Source of the DNA: an uncultured Phocaeicola sp.
Lineage (GTDB): Bacteria > Bacteroidota > Bacteroidia > Bacteroidales > Bacteroidaceae
Reading direction: 5' to 3'
DNA: 64,000 nt
NCBI GenBank assembly: GCA_944319745.1
Contig: CALUET010000022.1
Coordinates: forward strand, 180,847-244,846
The notes under the pieces are model-generated. The model was not told the origin of the DNA. It saw nothing but the letters and a program-made list of their open reading frames with translations, and made no database searches. The translations under genes and the position numbers were made by a program. Of this stretch, positions 1 to 9,061 are shown one piece after another (the stretch's first letter is position 1; the number at the start of each line of letters is the position of its first letter).

Positions 1-548
1 TCGGCCCCGGCATCGGACAAGAGGAAGATACGGCTCTTGCCACGCTGGAACAAATCAAAACGTGCCCGATCCCTTTGGTGCTCGATGCCGATGCCCTGAA
101 TATTTTCAGCACATATCAAGAGCAATTAGACCTGATCCCTCCTCTGAGCATCCTCACGCCTCACGTAAGAGAACTGGAACGTATCATCGGACGATGCAAT
201 AACAGCTACGAACGTTTAACGAAAGCCATCGAACTGGCCGCCAGACTGCAATGCTTCATTATACTGAAAGGCGCATGGACCGCCGTCATCACTCCGGATG
301 GAGATTGCTATTTCAATCCCACAGGAAACCCGGGAATGGCAACAGGCGGCAGCGGAGATGTTCTGACAGGCATCCTTATGTCTCTGTTAGCACAGGGATA
401 TTCACAGGAGGAAGCCTGCCGATTGGGCGTATATGTTCACGGCCTTGCCGGTGATATTGCCGCACAACGTTTGGGAGAAATCAGTATGACTGCCGGCGAC
501 ATTGTCGAGGCATTACCCGAAGCCTGGAAAAGTTTAACAATAAGCTAA
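1..548 (+). CDS. nnr: ADP/ATP-dependent NAD(P)H-hydrate dehydratase domain (3' part of gene)
   Basis: This enzyme repairs hydrated NADH/NADPH (NADHX) by dehydration at the expense of ADP or ATP. The reading frame is open from base 3 and the true start lies before the window; the TTG at 75 is internal. Visible motifs fit the YjeF C-terminal (ribokinase-like) family: GPGIG at the very start, DADALN, LTPH, a KG pair, and the strongly conserved NPTGNPGMATGGSGDVLTG stretch, which holds the nucleotide-binding loop and the catalytic Asp. In most Bacteroidetes this domain is fused behind an NAD(P)HX epimerase domain of about 210 residues. That part would lie upstream, so bifunctionality is inferred. 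The DUF4831 gene follows after 13 bases and is probably co-transcribed. Confidence 0.93.
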   Translation, partial: GPGIGQEEDTALATLEQIKTCPIPLVLDADALNIFSTYQEQLDLIPPLSILTPHVRELERIIGRCNNSYERLTKAIELAARLQCFIILKGAWTAVITPDGDCYFNPTGNPGMATGGSGDVLTGILMSLLAQGYSQEEACRLGVYVHGLAGDIAAQRLGEISMTAGDIVEALPEAWKSLTIS

Positions 549-561
549 ATAAAAACAAGCC

Positions 562-1614
562 ATGAAGAAATTATTATTCGCGTTAGGATTTCTGTTTCTT
601 TTACCGACAGCAAACGCACAAGACATAAGCCGTTACACGCCGGGAAGCGACGAAGGCGTCGTTTATTTCCTCCCTAAGACGGCATTGGACGTAAACATCA
701 TTGCGACAAAAGTGACATACCAACCGGGAGATTTTTGCCAATATGCCAACCGATACATGAGAATGAACGATATAAATCCCAACGCAGAGACGTATTGGGA
801 AATCAAACAAATCGATGTTCGTTCTGTCGGAATACCCGATTCCACCAATGCTTACCGCATGAAGGTGAAAGATAAAAACAATATCTCAAACATCGAACTG
901 ACGAAAGATGGCCTCATCAAGGCCATAAACACGCAAGCTCCCAAGGAAGAACCGCTCAAAGAATATGCATTGGAAAAAACATCGGCGCACGAAAATGCAC
1001 GAAAATATATGACCGAAGACATCCTGATGGCGGGTTCCACTGCAAAGATGGCGGAATTGACTGCTAAAGAGATTTACAACATCCGCGAGAGTAAAAACCT
1101 CATCTTACGCGGACAAGCGGATACTATGCCCAAAGACGGTGCGTCGCTCAAACTGATTATTGACAATCTGGACAAGCAGGAACGGGCTCTTACCGAACTG
1201 TTCACCGGCAGGAAAGACCGTGAAGACAAGGTCTTCTCATTCCGCATCATTCCGAACGACGAAATGAAAGACCATATCGTATTCCGATTCTCCCGCAGTC
1301 TGGGAATACTTTCCGCCCAGGATTTATCGGGAGAGCCGGTTTATCTCACACTGAAAAGTACGCTGAAACAACCTGCCACATCACAAGAGGATGCCAAGAA
1401 GAAAGAAAAGCTGAAAGGAGCAATCTACAATATCCCGGGGAAAGGAATGGTTTCAATAAGCTATAACGGCAAGGAATTCTTTAAAGGCGAACTGCCGATT
1501 ACCCAGTTCGGAAATACGGAAGTCTTGGTAGACGGGCTGTTCGACAAAAAGGTCAATACCCGCGTTATCTTCAATCCGCAGACGGGAAGTGTCGTCAAGA
1601 TTGACAAAGACTGA
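562..1614 (+). CDS. DUF4831 family exported protein
   Basis: A 350-residue protein of the Bacteroidetes DUF4831 family; its function is unknown. Residues 1-19 form a Sec signal peptide (charged start, Leu-rich core, ending TANA before Gln). The remainder is a soluble periplasmic-type chain with no membrane segment or lipobox. Family members carry a conserved early segment rich in Gly, Pro and Tyr, here around GVVYFLPKTALDV and YQPGDFCQYA. The Lys-rich stretch near residues 275-285 looks like a linker between two beta-rich halves. It starts 13 bases after nnr and is followed by a long stem-loop shared with the convergent biotin operon. Assignment rests on recognising the family pattern. Confidence 0.8.
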   Translation: MKKLLFALGFLFLLPTANAQDISRYTPGSDEGVVYFLPKTALDVNIIATKVTYQPGDFCQYANRYMRMNDINPNAETYWEIKQIDVRSVGIPDSTNAYRMKVKDKNNISNIELTKDGLIKAINTQAPKEEPLKEYALEKTSAHENARKYMTEDILMAGSTAKMAELTAKEIYNIRESKNLILRGQADTMPKDGASLKLIIDNLDKQERALTELFTGRKDREDKVFSFRIIPNDEMKDHIVFRFSRSLGILSAQDLSGEPVYLTLKSTLKQPATSQEDAKKKEKLKGAIYNIPGKGMVSISYNGKEFFKGELPITQFGNTEVLVDGLFDKKVNTRVIFNPQTGSVVKIDKD

Positions 1615-1639
1615 GACAGTCGCCTCAAAGAATACCTGA

Positions 1640-1689
1640 AAATTCCTTCGGATTCAATCTACATTGATGTAGGGTATCCGAAGGAATTT
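1640..1689. terminator. Two-tier stem-loop between convergent DUF4831 and bioD
   Basis: A 14-base outer stem (1640-1653 with 1676-1689) encloses a second 6-bp stem (CTACAT/ATGTAG, 1659-1664 with 1667-1672). The right arm lies inside the 3' end of bioD. On the minus strand it is followed by TTTTC, on the plus strand by no T-run. It is placed to end the biotin operon, and perhaps also to block read-through from DUF4831. Confidence 0.6.
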
Positions 1690-2304
1690 CGTATCGGGGA
1701 AATCCTCGGAAAGCAATGTCCGGAGATAATCTTCCGTATCGGTACGTATCAACGCATCATCACTTTCGGGAAAAAGATTGTATGCCACCGCATATAGAGG
1801 GATATGCCTGTTCCGGATCGCCTCCAGGCTTAACAACGTATGATTAATGCTTCCCAACCGTCCGGAGGCAACAAGTATCAAAGGCAAGCCCTTTTCTGCA
1901 ACATAATCTATCGTTAAATACTTACGTGTAAGGGGAACCATCAACCCTCCTGCCCCTTCCAACAGCACGGCGTCATACATTCCGCTCAAGCGATTTACTG
2001 CAGCTTCTATCTTGGAGAAGTCGATATTTCGCTTATCTATCTCCGCCGCCAGATGAGGAGAACAGGGATATGTAAAGATTTCGGGCATGGTCAGCCCGGA
2101 CAAGTCCTCGGGCAACAGGTCAACACCCATAATCTTTCTGTGCAACTCAATGTCTTCCGACAAACCGACATTCCCTGTCTGTATGAACTTTTGCGTAATG
2201 GTTTTGATACCTTTTTCGTTCCACGTCCGCGCCAAATACCCGACCGTATAACTTTTTCCTATATTCGTATCGATCCCCGATACGAAGTAAACATTCTTAT
2301 TCAT
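1654..2304 (-). CDS. bioD: Dethiobiotin synthetase BioD
   Basis: BioD closes the ureido ring of dethiobiotin from 7,8-diaminopelargonate, CO2 and ATP in the cytoplasm. The 216-residue chain has the BioD P-loop (GIDTNIGKS, near residues 9-17), a conserved Lys in the TQKFIQTG segment, and the EGAGGLMVP motif that binds ATP and Mg. The chosen ATG at 2304 overlaps the bioC stop as ATGA; an ATG two codons earlier (2310) is possible but less economical. It is the last gene of the bioBAFGCD operon and its end is folded into the stem-loop at 1640-1689. Length and motif order match the family. Confidence 0.95.
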   Translation of the reverse strand: MNKNVYFVSGIDTNIGKSYTVGYLARTWNEKGIKTITQKFIQTGNVGLSEDIELHRKIMGVDLLPEDLSGLTMPEIFTYPCSPHLAAEIDKRNIDFSKIEAAVNRLSGMYDAVLLEGAGGLMVPLTRKYLTIDYVAEKGLPLILVASGRLGSINHTLLSLEAIRNRHIPLYAVAYNLFPESDDALIRTDTEDYLRTLLSEDFPDTKFLRIPYINVD

Positions 2305-3059
2305 AAGCATCTTGTTTTACAAATAAAGTAAAGAGGATGGTAAGTAAGCGTCACCTTTCCATTGCCATCCGAGTATTTTCTCTCATAATCCCGGCAAAAA
2401 TCAGCCAAAGCGTTCCTCGTCCATCGGGAAGAAGTTATGCCGGTTACGCCTGTCGCCTTCAGATGTTTCAACACATCGTAGGGAGAAAGAAAAGACAACG
2501 TATTTATTTCTTCCCGGGAATATTCCACCGTATAATATTGATGCAGGATATTTTTCAGACGTTCAAAAGGGATGTACGGCAACGAAACGCCCGACAGTTC
2601 GGCCACTTCCTGCATGTTTTTCTCCCCAAACGTACTGAATGCCAGGTAACCGCCTGCCACAAGATGGGAACGGATGCGGGAAAAGAATCGCTCAGGATTC
2701 TCGAACCACTGAACAGTGGAACAGGATACGACCATTCCCAGTCCGGAAGGAAAATCCAAAGCCTCGGCATCGCCCGGCAAAAAGGCCGTATTTTCCCCAC
2801 AAAAATCAGACACCCATGTATTCATCTCGGGGCATATATCGTTTAAAAACAACCGCTCCGGATGAAAACGATTACGATACATCCGGGTAAAAATGCCCGT
2901 TCCGCATCCCACTTCCAACACGCGGTTCCGGAAAATCTTCGGGACATATTGTTCGATTCGTCCCGTCATTTCTTCGGCCACACGGCATTGCATTCCCGCA
3001 TTCTTCGCATAAGTTCCGGCAGCACGCGCAAATCTTCGCCGTATCAATCCCTTATCCAT
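2301..3059 (-). CDS. bioC: Malonyl-ACP O-methyltransferase BioC
   Basis: BioC methylates the free carboxyl of malonyl-ACP with S-adenosylmethionine, disguising it so that fatty acid synthase can build the pimeloyl chain. The 252-residue protein is a class I methyltransferase. Its N-terminus has the BioC-like RRFARAAGTY segment, followed by SAM motif I (VLEVGCGTGIFT, about residues 47-58) and the acidic LPGDAEALDFP segment. The start at 3059 lies inside the 3' end of bioG (16-base overlap) and the stop overlaps bioD by four bases, so translation is probably coupled. Paired with BioG it supplies the first and last steps of the BioC pimelate route. Confidence 0.93.
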   Translation of the reverse strand: MDKGLIRRRFARAAGTYAKNAGMQCRVAEEMTGRIEQYVPKIFRNRVLEVGCGTGIFTRMYRNRFHPERLFLNDICPEMNTWVSDFCGENTAFLPGDAEALDFPSGLGMVVSCSTVQWFENPERFFSRIRSHLVAGGYLAFSTFGEKNMQEVAELSGVSLPYIPFERLKNILHQYYTVEYSREEINTLSFLSPYDVLKHLKATGVTGITSSRWTRNALADFCRDYERKYSDGNGKVTLTYHPLYFICKTRCL

Positions 3060-3718
3060 AGATTTTTCTCCGAATCAAGTAACAATGCATCAAACAGTCT
3101 TTCGTCGTAATGTGCCGCATCTATTTCGCAAACCGCCGTCCCCTTCCATGCGCGACGCTGGTTTTCTACCGGAAATATATTGTCGTGCGTCCCGACAATC
3201 GCCTTGTCCCATGAAAAGGCATCCGCAGGAGAAGTTCTTGCCACCTCGCCAAGCACGGCCAGTTCTTCACGCAACTCTTCCACAGAACGATAAGGATTAT
3301 GCGATAGAAAAGCCTTTACCTGCTCTACGGAGCCGCACATCCGTCGGCGGAAACGGGCCAGCGTATTCTCAGAGAAACGCGTCAGGGTTCCGTCGAAAAC
3401 AGCCGGTGGTATTCCCTTTTCGCCGTCGACAGGAAAAGGAGTTCCGTTTACTGCCACCTTCATTTCCCAACGATATGTGTCATTCCCTTCGAACGTTTTT
3501 CCGGCCACCCACACTCCCATCGACCAGGCCAGCAGGCGGATGCTTTCATACGAGGCCAACAATCCGTAATCGAAATCGGGCTTTCTGTAATCAAAACACA
3601 ACAAGTAGTCGTATCCTTCGGCCACCTGCCGGTCGAACAGCCGTTCGTCTGCTCCCCATCCTGCGAAGAAAAGCAGCAAACGCCGGTTTCCTTCTTTTTT
3701 CAAAAAACATTGTTTCAC
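3044..3718 (-). CDS. bioG: Pimeloyl-ACP methyl ester esterase BioG (DUF452)
   Basis: BioG removes the methyl disguise from pimeloyl-ACP methyl ester, ending chain elongation; it replaces the BioH of E. coli. The alpha/beta-hydrolase features are LLLFFAGWGADERLF near the N-terminus, the nucleophile elbow AWSMGVW, and a late His in DAAHYDERLF. I chose the GTG at 3718: it stands four bases after the bioF stop, is preceded by AGGA, and gives a start (MKQCFLKKEG) like known BioG proteins, 224 residues in all. A longer ATG start at 3769 would run 47 bases into bioF. In some Bacteroidetes bioG is fused to bioC; here they are separate but overlap by 16 bases. Confidence 0.88.
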   Translation of the reverse strand: MKQCFLKKEGNRRLLLFFAGWGADERLFDRQVAEGYDYLLCFDYRKPDFDYGLLASYESIRLLAWSMGVWVAGKTFEGNDTYRWEMKVAVNGTPFPVDGEKGIPPAVFDGTLTRFSENTLARFRRRMCGSVEQVKAFLSHNPYRSVEELREELAVLGEVARTSPADAFSWDKAIVGTHDNIFPVENQRRAWKGTAVCEIDAAHYDERLFDALLLDSEKNLWIRD

Positions 3719-3722
3719 GATA

Positions 3723-4892
3723 TTATTCCTTTTTATCTTGTAATAAACATTGCAAACCCTCCAAATCATTCATCGTTATTCCGGCCGAAAGCGAGAAGCG
3801 AATTCTCGCCGTTCCCGCCGGAACCGTAGGCGGACGTACCGGCAATACATAAAATCCGCCGGCCTGCAGTTTTTCAGCCACACGGACAGCCTCCGGACTT
3901 TTTCCTATCACCATCGGAAGAATATGGCTTTGCGAATCATCATGACAGCCGGCCTCTTTCAGTATCTGTTTCAACCGAACGGAAAGATCCCGCAAGTGTG
4001 CCCTACGATCCGCCCAGTCATCCATCCGCGACCAAACATACTTTGTCCACGAAACATTTGCAGGAGGCAGAGCGGTCGTAAAGATAAATGTACGCATTTT
4101 ATTAATTAAATAATCGCGCATAACCTTACTGCACACGACAAACGCCCCGACAGATGCCAAAGCTTTCCCGAAGGTACCACATAAAAAATCAATATCTTTT
4201 ATACAATCTTGCTCTTCCGCCACACCAAGCCCGTGTTCTCCACGGACGCCCACCGCATGTGCCTCATCGACATAAAGCATTGTTTGCGGGAACTTCCGCT
4301 TAAGTTCGGCCAGACGCATCAGGGGAGAAAGGTCACCGTCCATGCTGAAAATACTCTCCGTAACGATAATTATTCGGGGAAAAACAGCATGATACTTCTG
4401 CAACAACAGTTCAAGTTGAGAAATATCTCCGTGTCTGTAACGAATACATCGAGCCACCGACAGACGAATGCCGTCAATCAGGCTGGCATGCACCAGCTTA
4501 TCTGCCAAAATCAAGGTATTACTATCGGTCACAGCCGGAAGTATTCCGGCATTCATGTGGTATCCGCTTCCGAAAGTAAGCGCGGCTTCCGCTCCATATC
4601 GCTCGGCAATCATTGCTTCAAGTTCCCGATAAACAGCGAAATTTCCCGTGAGCAAACGCGAGGAAGAAGAAGACAGCAACGCTTCCTCACCGGATAATCC
4701 GGTCAGAAAGGAGCCTTGCAAATCGGTATCGGAAGCCAGTCCCAAATAATCATTCGAGGAAAGATTCAACAAACGTTTTCCGCCGACAATGGCCCATTTC
4801 CCCGAGTGAACCATTTCAGGAAGCGCACGCAAGCATCCGTCGTCCTCCAACTGTTTCAAGGTTTGCCAGTATGTTTTATCCGTTTCATTCAT
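3723..4892 (-). CDS. bioF: 8-amino-7-oxononanoate synthase BioF
   Basis: BioF condenses pimeloyl-ACP with L-alanine, releasing CO2, to give 8-amino-7-oxononanoate. It is a PLP enzyme of the alpha-oxoamine synthase family. Visible motifs are NDYLGLA near residue 50, FGSGYHMN, the [15 protein letters not shown] segment with the PLP-contacting Asp and His, and [13 protein letters not shown] carrying the PLP-binding Lys. The start at 4892 (MNETDKTYW) is chosen because it shares ATGAATGA with the bioA stop and follows GGAAAA; a start at 4919 would lengthen the overlap without conserved sequence. The length of 389 residues is usual. Confidence 0.95.
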   Translation of the reverse strand: MNETDKTYWQTLKQLEDDGCLRALPEMVHSGKWAIVGGKRLLNLSSNDYLGLASDTDLQGSFLTGLSGEEALLSSSSSRLLTGNFAVYRELEAMIAERYGAEAALTFGSGYHMNAGILPAVTDSNTLILADKLVHASLIDGIRLSVARCIRYRHGDISQLELLLQKYHAVFPRIIIVTESIFSMDGDLSPLMRLAELKRKFPQTMLYVDEAHAVGVRGEHGLGVAEEQDCIKDIDFLCGTFGKALASVGAFVVCSKVMRDYLINKMRTFIFTTALPPANVSWTKYVWSRMDDWADRRAHLRDLSVRLKQILKEAGCHDDSQSHILPMVIGKSPEAVRVAEKLQAGGFYVLPVRPPTVPAGTARIRFSLSAGITMNDLEGLQCLLQDKKE

Positions 4893-6192
4893 GATTTTCC
4901 GCGTTTTTATTTGTTTCACTCACCACTTTCAGCAAAGCATTTGTCAGAAACGTCAGTTCCTTTTCAGAAATAACAAAGGGCGGCATAATATAAACCAGCC
5001 TGCCAAAAGGACGAATCCATACACCTTCTTCCACGAAACGCCGCTGTATCCATGCCAGATTTACGAGACTTTTCATTTCAATCACCCCGATTGCTCCCAA
5101 AACTCTCACATCGGCCACCTGAGAAAAAGCCCGTGCAGGATGCAATTCACGCCTTAACTGCGCTTCAATCTTCCGCACCTTCTCTTTCCAGTCGTACGAT
5201 AAAAGCAAATCAATAGAGGCACAAGCTACCGCACAGGCCAAAGGATTTCCCATAAACGTCGGCCCGTGCATAAAAGCATAAGGATATGCACCGGAAATAA
5301 CCTGCCCTACATTGTCCGTAGTCATTACGGCCGAGAATGTCATATATCCGCCCGTTAATGCCTTTCCAATGCACATAATATCCGGTTCCACCCCGGCATG
5401 TTCCCAAGCGAACAGCTTCCCTGTCCTACCGAATCCCGTTGCGATTTCGTCAAAAATGAGTAATATTCCGTAAGCACGGCAAAGTTTTGCCGCCTCCACC
5501 AGATAATGCGGATGATAAAAACGCATCCCTCCGGCTCCTTGAACGACGGGTTCCAAAATAAGACCGGCCAATTCATCATGATGTTTCTCTATCATCTCGC
5601 GCAAAGGACGAATGTCTTCTTCATTCCACTCTCCGCCAAAACGGGAAGAGGGCGAAGGAGCAAAATAACGGACGGGCAGTGCCGGACCAAACAGTCCGTG
5701 CATTCCTGTCACAGGATCGCAAACCGACATCGCATTCCACGTGTCGCCATGATAACCGGAACGAATCGTTACAAAATTACTTCGCCCCGGATGTCCTTTC
5801 GCATAATGATATTGCACGGCCATTTTCAGGGCAACTTCCACAGCCACCGAGCCGCTATCGGCATAAAATATCTTTTGCATGGACGGAGGCGCGAGGGCGA
5901 GCAATCGTTTTCCCAGGGCAATGGCCGGTTCATGCGTCAATCCTCCGAACATGACATGCGCCATTTGTTCCGATTGCCTGCGCAAGGCCTCATTCAAAGC
6001 CGGATGATTATAGCCGTGAACCGCGCACCACCACGACGACATCCCGTCGACCAACCGTGTCCCATCGGCCAAGGTAATAATACATCCCTCGGCACTTTTT
6101 ACCTTATATGTAGGGAGAGGTTCGGAAACCGATGTATAAGGATGCCAAAGATGCTCCTTGTCAAAAGCATCAAACAACTGTTCATAATTCAT
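4885..6192 (-). CDS. bioA: Adenosylmethionine-8-amino-7-oxononanoate aminotransferase BioA
   Basis: BioA transfers the amino group of S-adenosylmethionine to 8-amino-7-oxononanoate, giving 7,8-diaminopelargonate. It is a class III PLP aminotransferase of 435 residues. Seen are HLWHPYTSV at the N-terminus (typical of BioA), the SSWW substrate-site motif, [27 protein letters not shown] with the PLP-contacting Asp, and GKALTGGYM with the catalytic Lys. The ATG at 6192 is preferred over 6219: it overlaps the bioB end by 11 bases and begins the conserved [10 protein letters not shown] segment. It sits between bioB and bioF in the operon. Confidence 0.95.
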   Translation of the reverse strand: MNYEQLFDAFDKEHLWHPYTSVSEPLPTYKVKSAEGCIITLADGTRLVDGMSSWWCAVHGYNHPALNEALRRQSEQMAHVMFGGLTHEPAIALGKRLLALAPPSMQKIFYADSGSVAVEVALKMAVQYHYAKGHPGRSNFVTIRSGYHGDTWNAMSVCDPVTGMHGLFGPALPVRYFAPSPSSRFGGEWNEEDIRPLREMIEKHHDELAGLILEPVVQGAGGMRFYHPHYLVEAAKLCRAYGILLIFDEIATGFGRTGKLFAWEHAGVEPDIMCIGKALTGGYMTFSAVMTTDNVGQVISGAYPYAFMHGPTFMGNPLACAVACASIDLLLSYDWKEKVRKIEAQLRRELHPARAFSQVADVRVLGAIGVIEMKSLVNLAWIQRRFVEEGVWIRPFGRLVYIMPPFVISEKELTFLTNALLKVVSETNKNAENHE

Positions 6193-7138
6193 AACCTGCC
6201 TGTTTAATCTGTTCAACATCTTGTGATATTTTTGAGCCGAGCGTCGTCAGCAAATCACCAACAATAGCCGCATTGACTCCCATGTATAGCGCTTTCTGCA
6301 CCGTTTCCCGAAACAATTGCGAACGCCCTCCCGCAAAACGGAGATACACATCGGGATTTACCATACGAAATGCCGACACCGTGCGCAAAACTTCTTCGTC
6401 CGACAACGGAGGACAAGACGCCAAAGGGGTACCCTTTATGGGATGAAGTATGTTTAACGGTATAGACTTTACCCCTAAACCACGCAAAGTAAATGCCAGT
6501 TCGATGCGTTGTTCCATCGTTTCTCCCATACCGATAATTCCACCGCTGCAGATGTCCATCCCCACACGCCGCGCAGCCTGAAGTGTTTCCACCTTTTGTT
6601 CCTGCGTATGCGTGGTACAAACCGATGAAAAATACGAGGGCGCTGTCTCCAAATTACAGTGATAACGCGACACTCCGGCCTCGTGTAACATGCGCAACGC
6701 TTCCTCATCTGCCAAACCTAACGAGGCACACAGGGAGATTCCGGTACGTGCCTTCAGGAAAGCAATCCGTTCGCACAGCCGGGAAAGCTCCGCCTTTCCG
6801 GGACGGCGCCCGCTTGTTACCAAAGAAAAACGCCCTACTCCCCGTATTTCATTGGCACGCGCATGACGCAAACATTCGTCGGAAGAAATCAAATCATACG
6901 TCGTTATCGCCGTTTTATAACGTGCCGACTGTGCACACCACTTGCAATCTTCCGGACAATGCCCCGAACGAGCATTTACTATCGAGCACATATCAAACTT
7001 CAACGGTGCATGCTTGTGAGTTATTCGACGGGATAACTCACAAAGTTCGTCCAAAGATGTTTCCGTAACGACCTGCAGCACCCGCTCCGGAGACGGAACA
7101 TTCCCATTGTCTATTTCTTTTTCTATTTCTGGTATCAT
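6182..7138 (-). CDS. bioB: Biotin synthase BioB (radical SAM)
   Basis: BioB inserts sulfur into dethiobiotin to form biotin, using a radical SAM 4Fe-4S cluster and a second Fe-S cluster as sulfur donor. The radical SAM motif is CPEDCKWC (CxxxCxxC), followed by AQSARYKT. Further BioB signatures are the YHCNLET segment, [11 protein letters not shown], and the late RFAGGRSQL segment with the Arg that contacts the auxiliary cluster. The 318-residue length is normal. It is the first structural gene of the operon; its ATG is 34 bases after the stop of the leader ORF and just past an intrinsic terminator, so expression is likely gated there. Confidence 0.96.
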   Translation of the reverse strand: MIPEIEKEIDNGNVPSPERVLQVVTETSLDELCELSRRITHKHAPLKFDMCSIVNARSGHCPEDCKWCAQSARYKTAITTYDLISSDECLRHARANEIRGVGRFSLVTSGRRPGKAELSRLCERIAFLKARTGISLCASLGLADEEALRMLHEAGVSRYHCNLETAPSYFSSVCTTHTQEQKVETLQAARRVGMDICSGGIIGMGETMEQRIELAFTLRGLGVKSIPLNILHPIKGTPLASCPPLSDEEVLRTVSAFRMVNPDVYLRFAGGRSQLFRETVQKALYMGVNAAIVGDLLTTLGSKISQDVEQIKQAGYEL

Positions 7139-7172
7139 AACTGCAATATTTACTGTTTATTTCCTGCTTTTA

Positions 7173-7595
7173 TCAAAAAAAGAAAGTCCGCCATGCGTAC
7201 AATGGATACGCATGACGGACTTTACCGCATTGTTTATCAATAATATTACTCACATTGCCATATGCATTACGGCAATATTTTCCCACAATATCAATTTTCT
7301 GAAGACACGACACGGCAAGGCACAATTCACCCTCCCGCAAGAAACCGGATGCATTATCGGGAACCCCATCTGCAAACAAGGCATCTTCCTCTTTCACCGC
7401 TCCTTTTGCACAACTTCCTTCACGACGGGGCGCAATCAACTGCCTGCCCTTTCCCAAGGACGCATCTGCAATACTTTTACAAACACATCCTATCGTAACG
7501 CACTTCCCAATGCTGCCGAACATGGCATATTTCTTCCTGCTCCAGCGATGAAAGCGAATCGTTCCGGTCTGTTTCCAAAATACATTTTGAATCAT
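7173..7595 (-). CDS. Candidate bio leader ORF (140 residues), unknown function
   Basis: I do not recognise this protein with confidence. The ATG at 7595 follows AAGGG by four bases and lies about 20 bases after a well-matched promoter. The first ~50 residues look most protein-like: KQTGTIRFHRWSRKKYAMF, then SIGKCVTIGCVCKSIADAS, basic and Cys-containing. I have an unverified impression that short RWSRK-Y-F ORFs precede other Bacteroidales operons. The rest has scattered Cys and no signal peptide or membrane segment. Its last codons (GKVRHAYPLYAWRTFFF) are the arms and T-run of the terminator at 7175-7223, and its stop is 34 bases before bioB. That layout fits a leader peptide whose translation controls bio transcription. 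It could also be a non-coding leader. Confidence 0.4.
   Translation of the reverse strand: MIQNVFWKQTGTIRFHRWSRKKYAMFGSIGKCVTIGCVCKSIADASLGKGRQLIAPRREGSCAKGAVKEEDALFADGVPDNASGFLREGELCLAVSCLQKIDIVGKYCRNAYGNVSNIIDKQCGKVRHAYPLYAWRTFFF
7175..7223 (-). terminator. Intrinsic terminator/attenuator upstream of bioB
   Basis: Arms 7183-7199 and 7207-7223 pair (AAAGTCCG..CATGCGTA with TACGCATG..CGGACTTT, one central mismatch) around a 7-base loop. On the minus strand the stem is followed directly by TTTCTTTTTTT. It stands about 40 bases before the bioB start and inside the 3' end of the leader ORF, so it would stop transcripts before the biotin genes unless overridden. Confidence 0.8.
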
Positions 7596-7617
7596 CGTGC
7601 CCTTGTTTTATCTCCAG

Positions 7618-7649
7618 CAAATGTAAACAAAAATACATCTCCGCCCAAA
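7618..7649 (-). promoter_or_regulatory. Bacteroidales-type promoter for the bio leader and operon
   Basis: The -33 element TTTG (7649-7646) is separated by 20 bases from the -7 element TACATTTG (7625-7618), an exact fit to TTTG-n19-21-TAnnTTTG. Transcription would start near 7612, just ahead of the leader ORF start at 7595. A second TAnnTTTG (7653-7646, TAAATTTG) overlaps the -33 box. Confidence 0.7.
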
Positions 7650-7894
7650 TTTACCTGAAAACATTCCGACTTTCCGAACAAAACGCCGTAACGATTTTCC
7701 GAAAACACAATCGCCTTTTAAAAAAAGGTATTCCGGCATAAATTCCGTATAACACGGGGAATATTGTAACCTGTCCTTTACAATAAACAAATACGTATAT
7801 TAAAATAGTGAAATTTTTCCGTAATAATTCTCAAAGGTTCCCATTCCGCATGCGATTCTTCCGCCAAAGATTATTTTTTCAAGAAGAACTTTTC

Positions 7895-7902
7895 TATCTT
7901 TG
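7895..7902 (+). promoter_or_regulatory. -7 promoter element for mdh
   Basis: TATCTTTG matches TAnnTTTG, 60 bases before the chosen mdh ATG. No clear TTTG lies 19-21 bases upstream, only T-rich sequence. Between this box and the bio promoter (7650-7894) I see no gene. Confidence 0.55.
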
Positions 7903-7962
7903 TATCCGGAAAAAGAGAAAGAAGAACTTTATATTATATATATAACTCTAATAACAAACATT

Positions 7963-8964
7963 ATGAAATTCGTAACAAATGAAAAACTTACCATCGTCGG
8001 TGCAGCCGGAATGATTGGTTCAAACATGGCACAAACTGCCATCATGATGGGATTAACTCCTAACATTTGTTTGTATGACCCGTATGCTCCGGGATTGGAA
8101 GGCGTTGCAGAAGAATTGTTTCACTGCGGTTTCGAAGGTGTAAACATTACTTATACTTCTGATGTCAAGGAAGCATTAACCGGAGCTAAATATATTGTTA
8201 ACTCAGGTGGTGCGGCACGTAAAGCAGGAATGACACGCGAAGACTTGTTGAAAGGTAACGCTGCCATTGCAGAAGAATTCGGAAAGAACGTTAAACAATA
8301 CTGTCCGGATGTAAAACACATCGTTGTCATCTTCAACCCTGCCGACATTACAGGTCTTATCACACTGTTATATTCAGGTTTGAAACCGGGCCAGGTTACA
8401 ACATTGGCTGCTCTTGACTCTACCCGTCTGCGCAGTGAACTGGCTAAACACTTCGGCGTATCTATGGACGCTGTTGAGAACTGCCGCACTTACGGAGGCC
8501 ACGGAGAGCAAATGGCTGTCTTCGCTTCTACTGCAAAAGTAAACGGAAAACCGTTGACAGATATCATTGGAACCGATGCTTTAACGAAAGAACAATGGGC
8601 AGAGATCCAGCAAAAGGTTACAAAAGGTGGTGCAAACATCATCAACCTGCGCGGACGTTCTTCATTCCAGAGCCCGGCTTATGTATCAATTGAAATGATT
8701 GCTGCCGCTATGGGAGGCAAAGCTTTCCGCTGGCCTGCCGGTACATATGTATCAAACGACAAGTACGATCACATCATGATGGCATGGGAAACCAACATCA
8801 CTGCCGACGGATGTCATTGTGAGAAACTGAACGGAACTGCAGAAGAACAAGCAGCTTTGGACAAGAGCTACGAACACTTGTGCGCATTGCGTGACGAAGT
8901 TATCGAAATGGGCGTACTTCCTGCTATTTCTGAATGGAACAAACTGAATCCGAACATCAAATAA
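7963..8964 (+). CDS. mdh: Malate dehydrogenase
   Basis: This enzyme interconverts malate and oxaloacetate with NAD(H) in the cytoplasm; in anaerobic Bacteroidales it serves the reductive branch leading to fumarate and succinate. The 333-residue protein has the Rossmann motif GAAGMIGSNMA near residue 12, the NSGGAARKAGMTREDLL loop that closes over substrate, FNPAD, the LDSTRLRSELA segment, and the catalytic His in TYGGHGEQM. The ATG at 7963 (MKFVTNEKLT) is preferred to an in-frame start at 7900, which would overlap the promoter and add unconserved residues. It is flanked by its own promoter and a strong terminator, so it is probably monocistronic. Confidence 0.93.
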   Translation: MKFVTNEKLTIVGAAGMIGSNMAQTAIMMGLTPNICLYDPYAPGLEGVAEELFHCGFEGVNITYTSDVKEALTGAKYIVNSGGAARKAGMTREDLLKGNAAIAEEFGKNVKQYCPDVKHIVVIFNPADITGLITLLYSGLKPGQVTTLAALDSTRLRSELAKHFGVSMDAVENCRTYGGHGEQMAVFASTAKVNGKPLTDIIGTDALTKEQWAEIQQKVTKGGANIINLRGRSSFQSPAYVSIEMIAAAMGGKAFRWPAGTYVSNDKYDHIMMAWETNITADGCHCEKLNGTAEEQAALDKSYEHLCALRDEVIEMGVLPAISEWNKLNPNIK

Positions 8965-8985
8965 GATTCACACAAGAGACCAAAC

Positions 8986-9022
8986 AAAAAGAGCTGCTTC
9001 CTACGGGAAGCAGCTCTTTTTT
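8986..9022 (+). terminator. Intrinsic terminator after mdh
   Basis: Perfect 11-bp stem GAGCTGCTTCC/GGAAGCAGCTC (8991-9001 with 9006-9016), loop TACG, preceded by five A and followed by six T. The A-run also gives a U-tract on the other strand, so it may serve the convergent GH76 gene as well. Confidence 0.9.
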
Positions 9023-9061
9023 ATTCCATCTATCGACCGCCCGACGGCGAGCCGACCGGTG

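Noticed and set aside
3085-3852. 255-residue plus-strand ORF opposite bioG/bioF
   Set aside because: Shadow frame with Pro/Arg-rich, low-complexity composition opposite two confident genes.
7201-7640. Cobalamin or other known riboswitch in the bio leader
   Set aside because: I looked on the minus strand for a B12 box (GCCACTG-like) and for TPP or SAM core motifs and found none; the leader ORF plus terminator explains the structure better.
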